Part shown: positions 36,007-45,384 of the stretch, one piece after another
Position numbering within the stretch: position 1 is the stretch's first letter
Layout of the letters: each line of letters starts with the position of its first letter
Assembly: GCF_024753135.1 (NCBI RefSeq)
Contig: NZ_JANUGP010000015.1
Location: forward strand, 62,001-126,000
Reading direction: 5' to 3'
From: Streptomyces pyxinicus
GTDB taxonomy: Bacteria > Actinomycetota > Actinomycetes > Streptomycetales > Streptomycetaceae
Length of the DNA stretch: 64,000 nucleotides
The notes under the pieces: model-generated
Told to the model about the DNA's origin: nothing
The model's database searches: none
The model's input: only the letters and a program-made list of their open reading frames with translations
Made by a program: the position numbers and the translations under genes

Positions 36007-36287
36007 TGGGTGGGGGGCCGCCGAGCGCGGTGCGGCATCGGTGGCTGGAACGGCATGACCAAGCTGTTCGTCGGCGAGGACGACGTCGGCGCCTCGGAGG
36101 AGTCGTCGGGCAAGCTGGTCCGCATGCCCTCGTCGTCCGGAGCCTCGTCGCGTCCGGGGCGGTTCAGGCCGGCGTTGGTGACAGCGACAACCGACGGGCC
36201 TCGGCTTTGACGCGCACGACGAGGACGGCCTCGGTGACACCCCCCTACGTTGTGCCGACCAGGCGCGAACGGAGAGTGGAGCCCAGG

Positions 36288-37781
36288 ATGACCGAACTTG
36301 TCCCGCCGGAGATCACGCGGTCGGCGCCCGAGGCGGGCCGACGCACGCTCGGCGTGCTGCCCCTGGTCGGAATCTTCTTCTTCACGGTGTCCGGAGGCCC
36401 CTTCGGGCTCGAAGCCTCACTCTCCAGCGCCGGTCCGGGCATGACCCTGCTGATGATCGCCCTGGTGCCGGTGGTCTTCGGCGTGCCGAACGCGCTGGTG
36501 GCGGCGGAGTTGAGTGCCGCCATACCGGTCGACGGCGGCTACTACCACTGGACGAAGATCGCGCTCGGCAGGGGCGCGGCATTCGTGTTCGGGGCGTGGA
36601 ATGCGATCGGGTCGGTGCTGAACCTCGCGCTCTACCCGATCCTGCTGGTCGACTACCTGGCCACCTGGGTCCCGGGCATCGCCCGCGGGAAGGGACTGGT
36701 GATCGTGGACCTGTTCCACGGCGGTTTCGTCGTGGACCTGCACTGGATCGTCACCGTCGCCCTCATCGTCCCGATGGCGTATCTGAACTACCGCGGCTCC
36801 AAGGCGGTGAGCGAGTACTCGGTCGGGATGATGCTGCTGATCCTCGCGCCCTTCGCGGTCCTCACGGTCCTCGGCATCTGGCATGCGGTCGGCCACGGGG
36901 TCAACGTGCTCTCGCCCTTCATGGTGCCGGGGCAGAGTGTCCACTCGTCGGTGGCCGGCGCGCTCGGCGTGATCGTATGGCTGTACCTCGGCTTCGACGG
37001 CCCGAGCACCGTCCTTGGCGAGGTCGCCGACGCGCACCGGACCTACACCCGGGCCCTGGTCATCTCGGTTCCGCTGATCATCGCCGCCTACCTGCTGCCC
37101 ACGCTCGCCGCCGTCGGCAGCGGGCTGCACCAGGGCGCGCCCGCCGACTGGGAACGGGGCGACTTCATCGTGGTGGGCGACGCCCTGGGCGGGATCTGGC
37201 TGAAGGTGCTGATCTCCCTGGGATCGGGGCTCTCCCTGGTGGGGCTGTTCATGGCGATCCTGCTGACGAGCACCCGGGTTCCGCGGGCGCTGGCCGCGGA
37301 CGCGTACTTGCCGCGCTGGATGGCCCGGGACAGCAAACGGTTCGACACGCCGGTGGGTGCGCTGCTGGCGAGTACCACCGTCGTCGTCGTGCTCTCGGCC
37401 GTCGACTTCAGCTCGATCCTGCGGGCCACGGTGCTGCTCACCCTGGCCTCGATCCTGCTGGAGTTCGCGGCCTTCCTGGTGCTCCGCTGGAGGTATCCGC
37501 GGATGCTCCGGCCGGTTCGGGTCCCCGGCGGCTGGCCCGGCGCGGTCCTGGTCGTCGTGCTGCCCACGGCGATGATCGTGTACCTGGCGTGGAGCACGGC
37601 GGTCGATGACGCCGCGATGTTCGGCGCGAGTCTCGCGGTGGCGCTGTCGGCCGTACTGCTGTATCCGCTGTGCCGGCGGTTGGTCAAAGGTGACCGGCCG
37701 GACGCGGAGATCGACTCTTCCCAGGTCGAGCTGGGTCCGGACCGGTTCGCGGGATTCGGTTCGCGGAAGGCGGGCGTCTGA
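36288..37781 (+). CDS. APC-superfamily amino acid permease
   Basis: This 497-residue protein starts at ATG 36288. It has about 12 membrane helices, with the APC signature in helix 1 (VGIFFFTVSGGPFGLEASLSSAGPG) and conserved VAAELSAAIPVDGGYYHWTKIALG. It overlaps the downstream serine hydrolase gene by one base (TGATG), so the two are probably co-translated. Amino-acid or small-peptide uptake is likely; the substrate is unknown. Confidence 0.94.
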   Translation: MTELVPPEITRSAPEAGRRTLGVLPLVGIFFFTVSGGPFGLEASLSSAGPGMTLLMIALVPVVFGVPNALVAAELSAAIPVDGGYYHWTKIALGRGAAFVFGAWNAIGSVLNLALYPILLVDYLATWVPGIARGKGLVIVDLFHGGFVVDLHWIVTVALIVPMAYLNYRGSKAVSEYSVGMMLLILAPFAVLTVLGIWHAVGHGVNVLSPFMVPGQSVHSSVAGALGVIVWLYLGFDGPSTVLGEVADAHRTYTRALVISVPLIIAAYLLPTLAAVGSGLHQGAPADWERGDFIVVGDALGGIWLKVLISLGSGLSLVGLFMAILLTSTRVPRALAADAYLPRWMARDSKRFDTPVGALLASTTVVVVLSAVDFSSILRATVLLTLASILLEFAAFLVLRWRYPRMLRPVRVPGGWPGAVLVVVLPTAMIVYLAWSTAVDDAAMFGASLAVALSAVLLYPLCRRLVKGDRPDAEIDSSQVELGPDRFAGFGSRKAGV

Positions 37782-39376
37782 TGGACACGCAAGGGATGGA
37801 CACGCAAGGGGTGGTCTCCGGGCTTGCGGAGCGGTTGCGGGCCTGGTGGCCGGTGCCGGGAATCGCGATCAGCGTCGTCGACAGGGCCGGCGAGTCCGCG
37901 TTCGTCTCCGCGGGGTTCGCGAACGCGGAGACGAGGGTGCCGGTCTCCCGTCGTACGCGGTTCGAGATCGGTTCCATCAGCAAGACCTTCACCGCCGTCC
38001 TGTTCGGCGTACTGGCGGACGAGGGGAAGGTGGACCTCGACGCGCCGGCCGCCGACCATCTGCCCTGGTTCGCCCCGAGCGGCGGCTTCCGCCCGATCAC
38101 CGTCCGGCACCTGCTGCGGCACACCTCCGGCCTGGTGGCCGGGGCCGACGCGCTGCCCGATGCCACCGCACGCGGCTACGCGCTGCGTGACGCGCGGACC
38201 TGGGCCGAGCCAGGTGAACTGTTCCACTACTCCAACGAGGGCTACAACCTGCTGGGGTTGATCGTCGAGCAGGTGACGGGGGAATCGCTGGCGGACGCCA
38301 TGACCGGACGCCTGCTGCGCCCCCTCGGCATGCGCGACTCGGCGGCCCGGATCACTCACGAGGACGTCGCCGAACTCGCCACCGGGTACCGGTTCCAGCG
38401 CGACGACCGCCCGCCGCCGCCGTCGGCCCCGCTCGCGCCGGCCGGCTTCTTCGAGTACGCGTCGGCCGACGGGAACGTCCTGGCGACCGCTTCCGACCTG
38501 GGCCTGTTCGCCCGTATGCTGCTGGGCCGGGGCACCCTGGACGGCACCAGGATCATCGAGTCCGAGCGCTTCCGGCAGATCGTCGCGGTACCCGCCGACA
38601 GTGCCAGTTCCACCTACGCGCTCGGCGTGGACGTGGAAGTGGTCGACGGCCACACCTGGCTGACGCACGCCGGCGGGATGGTCGGATACCGGTCGTACCT
38701 CGCCGTCGACACCGACGGCGGGCACGGTGTCGCCGTACTCACCAACGCACCCGGCGAGTGCCCCGTCATCGACCGCTTCGCCCGCCATGTGCTCGCCGTC
38801 GTCCAGGGAGCCCCGGCGGATCCGACGCTCTTCGACCCGGAGCGGATTCCCGATGCCCAGCGCCACGTCGGGGTCCACGGAACGGCGCCGCGTCAGATCC
38901 GGGTCGAGGCCACGGGGGACGACCGTCTCTCGCTCACTTCGGACGGCGTGACCGGCAGGCTGTACGACAGCGGAGACGGGCGGCTGGTGTGCGATCACCC
39001 CGGATGGTCCGCCTACCACCACTCGCTGGACGGACGCTGGCTCTACGGACCCGAGTCACTGGGCCCGGGGCCCTCCGCGCCGGCCACTCCCCCGCACGCG
39101 CTCGCAGGCCACTACCGGAGCTACACCCCCTGGTACCCCTGCTTCAGCATCGTGCAGCGGGCCGGACGACTGCACATGATCGCCGCGACCGGCGTGGAAG
39201 CGCCCTGCGACGAACCCGAACTCATCCCCCTCGACGACGGGACGTTCCGCGTCGGAGCCGACCCGCGGCTGCCGGAGCGCCTGACGTCCGGGCCCGCCCT
39301 GGACGGCGCGGTGCTCTGGGTCGACTTGGACGGGTGCCGCTACACGCGCTCGTTCCGGGATCAGCCGGAGCCGTAG
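37781..39376 (+). CDS. Serine hydrolase, class C beta-lactamase/D-aminopeptidase-like
   Basis: This 531-residue protein starts at ATG 37781, sharing a base with the permease stop. The first 15 bases are exactly duplicated, giving MDTQGMDTQG; the second ATG (37796) could also start. Catalytic motifs are SISKTF (SxxK), YSNEGYN (YxN) and THAGGMVG (HxG), as in class C beta-lactamases, esterases and D-aminopeptidases. A C-terminal 170-residue beta-rich domain follows (HALAGHYRSYTPWYPCFSIV). No signal peptide is visible, so it likely acts inside the cell on what the permease imports. Its 3' end overlaps the convergent PucR gene by 16 bases. Confidence 0.9.
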   Translation: MDTQGMDTQGVVSGLAERLRAWWPVPGIAISVVDRAGESAFVSAGFANAETRVPVSRRTRFEIGSISKTFTAVLFGVLADEGKVDLDAPAADHLPWFAPSGGFRPITVRHLLRHTSGLVAGADALPDATARGYALRDARTWAEPGELFHYSNEGYNLLGLIVEQVTGESLADAMTGRLLRPLGMRDSAARITHEDVAELATGYRFQRDDRPPPPSAPLAPAGFFEYASADGNVLATASDLGLFARMLLGRGTLDGTRIIESERFRQIVAVPADSASSTYALGVDVEVVDGHTWLTHAGGMVGYRSYLAVDTDGGHGVAVLTNAPGECPVIDRFARHVLAVVQGAPADPTLFDPERIPDAQRHVGVHGTAPRQIRVEATGDDRLSLTSDGVTGRLYDSGDGRLVCDHPGWSAYHHSLDGRWLYGPESLGPGPSAPATPPHALAGHYRSYTPWYPCFSIVQRAGRLHMIAATGVEAPCDEPELIPLDDGTFRVGADPRLPERLTSGPALDGAVLWVDLDGCRYTRSFRDQPEP

Positions 39377-40977
39377 GAAGCGCCCGTCCGCAGCTCGCGC
39401 ACCCGGAGCTGGAGGTGCGCGAGCAGCATGGCGTCGGCATCGGCGAAGTCCAGTCCGGACACCTCGCGGATGCGGCGCAACCGGTACCGCATGGTGTTGG
39501 GGTGGATGTTCAGGGCCTTCGCCGCGGTGTCGGTGGCTCCCGCGGCGGCGAGGTAGGCGGCCAGGGTCGCGGCCAGCGGACCGTCCGGGCCCTCTTCCCG
39601 GCGCAGCCGGTGCAGCGCGCCGCCGGTGTCCGGCAGGCCGAGCGCCTCGGTCGCGTCGGCGAGGTGCAGCAGCAGCACCGCCAGCGCCATGTCCTCCACG
39701 GTGCGCACGGCCGGTCCGCGGACGGCCGGGTGCCGTAGCGCCCGCAGCGCGGCGTCCGCCTGAGCCCGTACGTCGGCGATCCGGCCCAGGGATTCGGCCG
39801 GGCCGCCGACGGCGACCACGTAGTCACCGGCCAGCGGTGTGCGCGTGAGGAAATCGCGGGCCAGGGCGACGGCCGACTCCAGAGGCGTGGCGTGTTCCGG
39901 CGGCCAGGCAGCCAGCACGTAGACGGCTCCGGTGCCCGTCACCAGGGCTGACCGGGGGTGGACGGCCGCCAGGAAGTACTCCAGCGTGTCGGCGAACCGG
40001 CGTAGCCCGGCGGCGTCCAGCGCGTCGGAGTCCGCACTCCCGGCCGGCCGCGGGGCAGCCGCCAGAACGCAGACCGGGCCGGAGCCCAGTTGCAGGCGGC
40101 TCGCCTCCACCGGGTCGGCCGCCCCGCCGAGCACCGCGGCGGCCAGCTCGCCGCGCTGGCGCCGGGCGTAACTGGTCTCCGTGCGCAGGCCGACCAGTTG
40201 CAGCGCGACCACGGGCGCGAGTTCGCGCAACCGGGCCGTGGCCGCCTGGTCGAGCGGACCGGGGACGGCGGCCCAGATGTAGCCGAGGACGTCCGAACCG
40301 GCCCGGACCGCGATGGCCACTCTCGCCAGCTGATCCGCTCCGGTCGCCTCCATGTACACCGGTCCGGTGCTGGCATGGAGCCGCTCGAACTCCTGCCGCT
40401 CGCGCTGTTCGGCGAGCGTCCGCTGGTGCACGGCCCGCCCCAGGATGGTCTCGATCCGCTCGGAATCGGTCCGGTCCTGGCCCTCCGACCAGGCGACCAG
40501 CGCGGAGAAGCGGTCCTCGATGGTGACCGGGGCGCCGATGGCCTCGTAGACGGCGTTCGCGAGGGCGAACAGCTCCGCGCCACTGCCGGCCGAACGTACG
40601 CGCGTCCTTGCGTACTCAAGCAACTGCTCACGGACGGTCGTCGCCACATGCATCCAGGACGCGTCCCGGTTGACCTCGATGATCGTCGGCTTGTCGTCGG
40701 CCGACGGCGGCACCGGGGCCTTCACCGCCAGCACCTCCGCGCCGGACTCCCGCATGGCCGCGGTCAGCTCGCGCAGCTCGGCCTCCGTGGTCACGCCGAC
40801 CCCCAGCACCACGCATCCCGGTCCGAACTGTGCCGGGGCACCGGGGGCATGGATGGCGATGTCGGTGAGCGGTGCGCCGCTGCCGGTCCCCTCCTGGACC
40901 AGGCGCAGCAGCGCAGGACCGATGTGGTCCACGAGCTGACGAACGGACAGGTGCCCCCGAGCGCCGGACTCCCGCAC
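39361..40977 (-). CDS. PucR-family transcriptional regulator
   Basis: This 538-residue protein starts at GTG 40977 with GGAGG six bases upstream. An N-terminal PucR sensory domain is followed by a GAF-like middle region (LANAVYEAIGAPVTIEDRFSALV) and a C-terminal PucR helix-turn-helix (TDTAAKALNIHPNTMRYRLRRIREVSG). PucR proteins often activate purine or amino-acid catabolic genes. It is divergent from the decarboxylase-like gene and convergent with the permease/hydrolase pair. Confidence 0.93.
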   Translation of the reverse strand: MRESGARGHLSVRQLVDHIGPALLRLVQEGTGSGAPLTDIAIHAPGAPAQFGPGCVVLGVGVTTEAELRELTAAMRESGAEVLAVKAPVPPSADDKPTIIEVNRDASWMHVATTVREQLLEYARTRVRSAGSGAELFALANAVYEAIGAPVTIEDRFSALVAWSEGQDRTDSERIETILGRAVHQRTLAEQRERQEFERLHASTGPVYMEATGADQLARVAIAVRAGSDVLGYIWAAVPGPLDQAATARLRELAPVVALQLVGLRTETSYARRQRGELAAAVLGGAADPVEASRLQLGSGPVCVLAAAPRPAGSADSDALDAAGLRRFADTLEYFLAAVHPRSALVTGTGAVYVLAAWPPEHATPLESAVALARDFLTRTPLAGDYVVAVGGPAESLGRIADVRAQADAALRALRHPAVRGPAVRTVEDMALAVLLLHLADATEALGLPDTGGALHRLRREEGPDGPLAATLAAYLAAAGATDTAAKALNIHPNTMRYRLRRIREVSGLDFADADAMLLAHLQLRVRELRTGASYGSG

Positions 40978-41010
40978 GACGCACCTCCTACTCGACGGAC
41001 TGTTGTGGGC

Positions 41011-41044
41011 GTCAATTCTGGGAGGAGCGTATTGACGATGTCAA
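41011..41044. promoter_or_regulatory. Clustered GTCAA/TTGAC half-sites, likely PucR operator
   Basis: GTCAAT (41011-41016), 14 bases, ATTGAC (41031-41036), then GAT and GTCAA (41040-41044). So one inverted pair and one close TTGAC-GAT-GTCAA dyad overlap. They lie 34 bp upstream of the PucR start and 72 bp upstream of the decarboxylase-like gene. Confidence 0.45.
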
Positions 41045-41115
41045 CGATGATCGGGAGCGACCGCAGCGGGAGCATGGCAGGAGTACGAGACGGATCAGTG
41101 GCACGAGGAGCCCGG

Positions 41116-42402
41116 ATGGCGACGACGCAGACGCAGGCAGGCCAGGAACTGCTGGGGCTGTTCCCGCCCGGAACCACCCGGGACGGGAGCGGCGCACTGG
41201 TGATCGGTGGCGTACCGGTGTCCGAACTCGCCGAGTCCTACGGCACTCCCGCGCTGATCCTCGACGAGGCGTCGGTCCGCGCCCGCGCCCGCCGGTACGC
41301 CGACGGCCTGGCCGCCCGTTGGCCCGACTCCCGCGCCGCCTTCGCCTCCAAGGCCTTCCCCTGCACCGCCGTCATCCGGCTGCTCGCGGAGGAGGGCCTC
41401 GGCATCGACGTGGCCGGCGGCGGCGAGCTGGCCCTCGCCCTCGCCGCGGGCGCGGACCCGGCCGGCCTGATCGTCCACGGCAACGCCAAGACCGAGGAGG
41501 AGCTGCGCCTGGCCGTCGAGGCCGGCGCCGGGACGGTCGTCGTCGACAACTTCGACGACATCGACCGGCTGGAGAAGATCCTCGCCGACACCGCGACGGA
41601 GCAAGGGGTACTGGTCCGGGTCACCCCCGGCATCCGCCCCGACACCCACGAGGCCGTCTCCACCGGCCAGAACGGCTCCAAGTTCGGTCTGCCCCTGCCA
41701 CAGGCGCGAGCTGCGATCGCGCGGCTGCGCGGCAGCGACCGGCTACGGCTGGACGGCGTCCACGTGCACGTGGGGTCGCAGATCCTGGACCTCGCCCCTT
41801 TCGCGCAGGCCGTCGAGGCGGTCGCCGAACTCGGCGAGTTCGGCGTCTACGACCTGGGCGGCGGGCTCGGCTCCCGCTATACCTACGCCGACCGGCCGCC
41901 GACGGTGGAGGCGTACCTCGACGCCGTCACCGACGTCGCCCGACGCCTGCTGCCCGCCGGCGCCCGCATCCTCATCGAGCCGGGCCGCTCGATGGTGGCC
42001 GAGTCCGGGGTCTCGCTGTACCGGGTCGTCTCCGTCAAACGCGGCGCGGGCCACACCTTCGTCGCCGTCGACGGCGGCATGGGCGACAACCTCGAAGTCT
42101 CCCTGTACCAGCAGCGCTTCGAGGCCGCCGTCGCCGTCCGCCCGACCGGCGGCGGCGAGCTGTGCCACCTGGTGGGCCGGCACTGCGAGTCCGGTGACAC
42201 CCTCAGCGCCGGCGTCCCGCTGGCAGACCCGCGCGTCGGAGACCTGATCGCCGTACCGGTCACCGGCGCCTACACCTACGCGCTGAGCAACAACTACAAC
42301 GGCGCGCGCCGTCCGCCGGTGGTGTTCGTCCGCGACGGCGCGCACCGCGCCGTGGTACGCCGCGAGACCTACGCCGACCTGATGCGCCGGGATCTGCCGT
42401 AG
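41116..42402 (+). CDS. lysA: Diaminopimelate decarboxylase-like PLP enzyme (fold type III)
   Basis: This 428-residue protein starts at ATG 41116 with GAGGAG six bases upstream. PLP lysine lies in AFASKAFPC, followed by HVHVGSQILD, DLGGGLGSRY, EPGRSMVAESG, active-site Cys in GRHCESGD and substrate-site Tyr in YALSNNYNGARRP. All key DapDC positions are present. DapDC converts meso-diaminopimelate to lysine, but this copy is next to a PucR regulator and an amino-acid permease, so it may be a second, catabolic or specialised copy. Confidence 0.9.
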   Translation: MATTQTQAGQELLGLFPPGTTRDGSGALVIGGVPVSELAESYGTPALILDEASVRARARRYADGLAARWPDSRAAFASKAFPCTAVIRLLAEEGLGIDVAGGGELALALAAGADPAGLIVHGNAKTEEELRLAVEAGAGTVVVDNFDDIDRLEKILADTATEQGVLVRVTPGIRPDTHEAVSTGQNGSKFGLPLPQARAAIARLRGSDRLRLDGVHVHVGSQILDLAPFAQAVEAVAELGEFGVYDLGGGLGSRYTYADRPPTVEAYLDAVTDVARRLLPAGARILIEPGRSMVAESGVSLYRVVSVKRGAGHTFVAVDGGMGDNLEVSLYQQRFEAAVAVRPTGGGELCHLVGRHCESGDTLSAGVPLADPRVGDLIAVPVTGAYTYALSNNYNGARRPPVVFVRDGAHRAVVRRETYADLMRRDLP

Positions 42403-42446
42403 CATCCCCCTCCCCCGGCCGGCACTAAAGTAATTCGGCGGAGCGC

Positions 42447-43052
42447 TTATCGGGGCTCGCGCACGAGGCCGCACAGGAACTCGGCGGATGCGAAGATCTG
42501 GGGCGTCAGGCGTACGCCTGTGATGCGCTCGGCGAGGGCGAAGGGAGCCTCGAACCGGGTTTCGGAGCCCCAGTCGTCGTCGGTCAGGTCGAATCCGCAT
42601 TCCTGCATCTCGGTCAGCAGGTCGTCAGGGTTACTGCCCTCACGATGGGAAGCCGCGTCAGGCTCGAAGGTGAGGCGTGCGTCGCCATTCTCGTACCAGC
42701 AGAAGCGGTTTACGCCGTTGACGTTATAGAAGTGCGAAACCACGGTGCGTCCGGATGAGATGGGGAGCATGGCTTGGCCCGTGATGCCCAGGTAGCCGTT
42801 GTACTCGACCATCAGGGACCACTCGCCGAGAGGGGCGACCCCCACGAACATCTTGTGATCGTCCGGGACGTCGAACGACGGCTCACAGAGCCCGGCCACC
42901 CCGGCGATACGCACGCGCGTTTCCGCGCCGAGCGATTCGAGGAGTTCCTCAGGAGTGATTCTGTTGACGAGCGTGACGCAGTATGCGTCCATCAGGTCTT
43001 CGTACTGGTCGCTCAACCAGGCGTAGTCGTCCGCCGTAGATATGTCAGCCAT
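42447..43052 (-). CDS. Conserved Streptomyces protein, DUF6461-like
   Basis: This 201-residue protein starts at ATG 43052 (MADISTADDYAWLSDQYEDLMDAYCVTL). It has no signal peptide or membrane helix. The motif SLMVEYNGYLGI and pattern VSHFYNVNGVNRFCWYENG are those of a family of unknown function widespread in Streptomyces. GC content is somewhat lower than its neighbours. No function can be given. Confidence 0.8.
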   Translation of the reverse strand: MADISTADDYAWLSDQYEDLMDAYCVTLVNRITPEELLESLGAETRVRIAGVAGLCEPSFDVPDDHKMFVGVAPLGEWSLMVEYNGYLGITGQAMLPISSGRTVVSHFYNVNGVNRFCWYENGDARLTFEPDAASHREGSNPDDLLTEMQECGFDLTDDDWGSETRFEAPFALAERITGVRLTPQIFASAEFLCGLVREPR

Positions 43053-43169
43053 GGCCAGAGTATCGCAGGCGCCACTGTCACTACCCAACTCTCCTTCTGC
43101 ACACGGAAATCGCGCGGCGCACTCACCTCAGGAGTGGAAGTCACCCGCTCTGCCGATACCGCGGGCCGC

Positions 43170-43388
43170 TCACTCGCGAGGCCCGATCTCCTTCCCCTCG
43201 GCGTCCCGGACGGTGATCGCCAGCATCGGGCAGATGTCGGACGCCTCCAGGGCGCGCTCGTCGTCGGGGATGTCAGCGCGTACCGGGTGCGCGTGATCGG
43301 TGTCCAGGGCGAACAGGTCCGGTGCCGCTCCGGCGCACATGCCGGAGCCGATGCAGCGGTCGGAGGCCACGTCGAGGTGCCAGGTCAT
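43170..43388 (-). CDS. Ferredoxin of the P450 redox type
   Basis: This 72-residue protein starts at ATG 43388, eight bases after the P450 stop. Cysteines in DRCIGSGMCAGAAPDLF and ICPM give the short-spaced pattern of [3Fe-4S]/[4Fe-4S] ferredoxins that donate electrons to actinobacterial P450s. Position makes it the partner of the P450. Confidence 0.92.
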   Translation of the reverse strand: MTWHLDVASDRCIGSGMCAGAAPDLFALDTDHAHPVRADIPDDERALEASDICPMLAITVRDAEGKEIGPRE

Positions 43389-43396
43389 GGGCGGGC

Positions 43397-44587
43397 TCAC
43401 CATCCCACCGGCATGACGCGAGGACCGCGTACCAGCATCTCGGTCTTCCAGGTGATGTCTCCCGCGAGCCTGAGGCGCGGGAAGCGGGCCACCAACGCCC
43501 CGATCGCCTCCTGGAGTTCGAGCCGGGCCAGGGGCGCCCCGAGGCAATGGTGCACACCGTGGCCGAAGCCCAGGTGGGCGTTGCCGCTCCGGGAGATGTC
43601 GAGAGTACCCGCGTCGGTGAAGCGCAGCGCGTCCCGGTTGGCCGCGCCGATGGCGACGAGCACCGGCTCCCCGGCACGCACCAGGGTGCCGCCCACCTCG
43701 ATGTCCTCCTTGGCGTAGCGTGGTTGACCGGCCCCGCTGCCCAGTGGCACGAAACGCAGGAGTTCCTCGACCGCGCCGTTGATCAGCTCGGGCTCGGCAT
43801 GCAGCCGGCCGAACGCCTCCGGATGGTCGAGCAGCGTGAGCACGAAGTTGGGGATCTGGGTCGCCGTGGTCTCGTGACCGGCCACGAGAACGGCGACGCA
43901 CAGGTCGATCAGCTCCAGCTCCGACAGCCGGTCCCCGTGGTCGCGCGCCTCGATCAGCGCCGTCATGAGGTCGTCGTGCGGCTCGTCGCGGTGCAGCGCG
44001 ATCAGCTGGGACATGTACGCCCGCAGTTCTTCGCGGTTGCGGTCGAACTCCTCGGCGGTCAGCGAGCTGGTGGACAGCGCCGCGTCGCTCCACACCCGGA
44101 ACCGCGGACGGTCCTCCTCCGGCACCCCGAGGAGCCGGCAGATCACCGCGACCGGGATGGGCAGGGCGTAGCGGTCGACCAGGTCGACGGGCGGCCCCGC
44201 CGTCTCCATCTCGTCCAGCAGCGCCGACGTCAGCGCGCGGACCTGCGGGCGCAGTCTCTCCACCTGGCGCACGGTGAACGCCTTGGCGACCAGGGAGCGC
44301 AGCCGGGTGTGGTCCGGCGGGTCCATGCTGAGGATTCCGCTGTCGCGCCGGGCCTCGGAGGCCCGCGGCTCATCGCTCTCAAGCCCCAGCGCGCGGCTGA
44401 AACGCTGGTCGCCGAGGACCAGCCGGGCGTCCGCGTACCGGGTGGCGAGCCAGGCCGGCTCGCCGTACGGCAGCTGGACGCGTACCAGCCCCGGAGTGTC
44501 ACGGGCTCGCTCGTACGCCGCGGACAGACGCAGGTCCTGGCCGGAGTTGAAGGGGTAGTCGAGGGGGTGGTGATCCGTTGCCGTCAC
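43397..44587 (-). CDS. Cytochrome P450
   Basis: This 396-residue protein starts at GTG 44587 with GGGAGG upstream. It has the I-helix oxygen motif VAGHETTATQ, K-helix EELLRF, and the heme loop FGHGVHHCLGAPLAR (Cys near residue 347). These fit soluble class I bacterial P450s of the CYP105/CYP107 kind. The ferredoxin gene follows in the same operon, and a TetR gene is divergent. Substrate unknown. Confidence 0.96.
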   Translation of the reverse strand: MTATDHHPLDYPFNSGQDLRLSAAYERARDTPGLVRVQLPYGEPAWLATRYADARLVLGDQRFSRALGLESDEPRASEARRDSGILSMDPPDHTRLRSLVAKAFTVRQVERLRPQVRALTSALLDEMETAGPPVDLVDRYALPIPVAVICRLLGVPEEDRPRFRVWSDAALSTSSLTAEEFDRNREELRAYMSQLIALHRDEPHDDLMTALIEARDHGDRLSELELIDLCVAVLVAGHETTATQIPNFVLTLLDHPEAFGRLHAEPELINGAVEELLRFVPLGSGAGQPRYAKEDIEVGGTLVRAGEPVLVAIGAANRDALRFTDAGTLDISRSGNAHLGFGHGVHHCLGAPLARLELQEAIGALVARFPRLRLAGDITWKTEMLVRGPRVMPVGW

Positions 44588-44601
44588 TACAGCCTCCCTT
44601 G

Positions 44602-44619
44602 TGTAAGCACACGCTTACA
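44602..44619. promoter_or_regulatory. Likely TetR operator in the P450 promoter (TGTAAGC-ACAC-GCTTACA)
   Basis: A perfect 7-bp inverted repeat with 4-base spacer lies 15 bp upstream of the P450 GTG and about 105 bp from the divergent TetR start. It is AT-richer than its surroundings, as is common for TetR sites. Confidence 0.7.
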
Positions 44620-44724
44620 ACGCTAGGAGCTGGTGGGCGGGCGGTCAACGACGCTAATCAGCCGTTACTCTTGCGGGTCCTCGGCAGGCGCGGCCGGGCT
44701 CAGGGCGGCAGAAGGAGCACAAGG

Positions 44725-45384
44725 GTGGACGAGCAGACGCGGGACCGGGACCGGCTCACCGACGGCCTCGGGGACGGAGCGGCCCGACACCGTCCGCGCG
44801 ACGCCCGGGAGACCCGCGCCCGAATCCTGCGCGCGGCCGGCGCGGTCTTCGCCGAGCGAGGGTTCGAGGCGGCCACCGTCCGGGACATCGCGGCTCGCGC
44901 AGGCGTCAACCAGGCGCTCATATTCCGCTACTTCGGCTCGAAGAAGGCCCTGCTCACCGAGGTGATGACCGAGGGGGGCAGGGAGCAGGTGAGCAACACT
45001 CCCCCGGACCGGCTCTTCGAGGCAGCGCTGCGCGGCGTCCTGGCGGAGGGCGGCGACGCCGACACCGACCGGCTGCTGGCCGTGTATCTGCGCTCCATCG
45101 GGAGCGCCGACGCGGCCCCGGAGACCGTCCGTGAGCTGGGAGAGGAGTACGCGGCCGCGCTCGCCGCCCTCTCGTCGGCCGACGACGGCGAACTGCGCGC
45201 CCAGCTGGCCATGGCCTGGCTGCTCGGCATCGGCCTGATGCGGGTTGTGGTCGGCCAGGAACCGCTGGCGAGCGCGGCACCCGACGACGTCGTCGGCCAT
45301 GTGCTCGACGCTCTCGAAAGGCTGCTGCCGGCCCGCGATGTCAGCTCAGGCAAGATGAAGCCCATTGACGCCGGTCCCCGTTGA
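44725..45384 (+). CDS. TetR-family transcriptional regulator
   Basis: This 219-residue protein starts at GTG 44725 with GAAGGAG eight bases upstream. The helix-turn-helix is ARILRAAGAVFAERGFEAATVRDIAARAGVNQALIFRYFGSK. It probably represses the divergent P450/ferredoxin operon through the dyad at 44602-44619. Confidence 0.94.
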   Translation: MDEQTRDRDRLTDGLGDGAARHRPRDARETRARILRAAGAVFAERGFEAATVRDIAARAGVNQALIFRYFGSKKALLTEVMTEGGREQVSNTPPDRLFEAALRGVLAEGGDADTDRLLAVYLRSIGSADAAPETVRELGEEYAAALAALSSADDGELRAQLAMAWLLGIGLMRVVVGQEPLASAAPDDVVGHVLDALERLLPARDVSSGKMKPIDAGPR

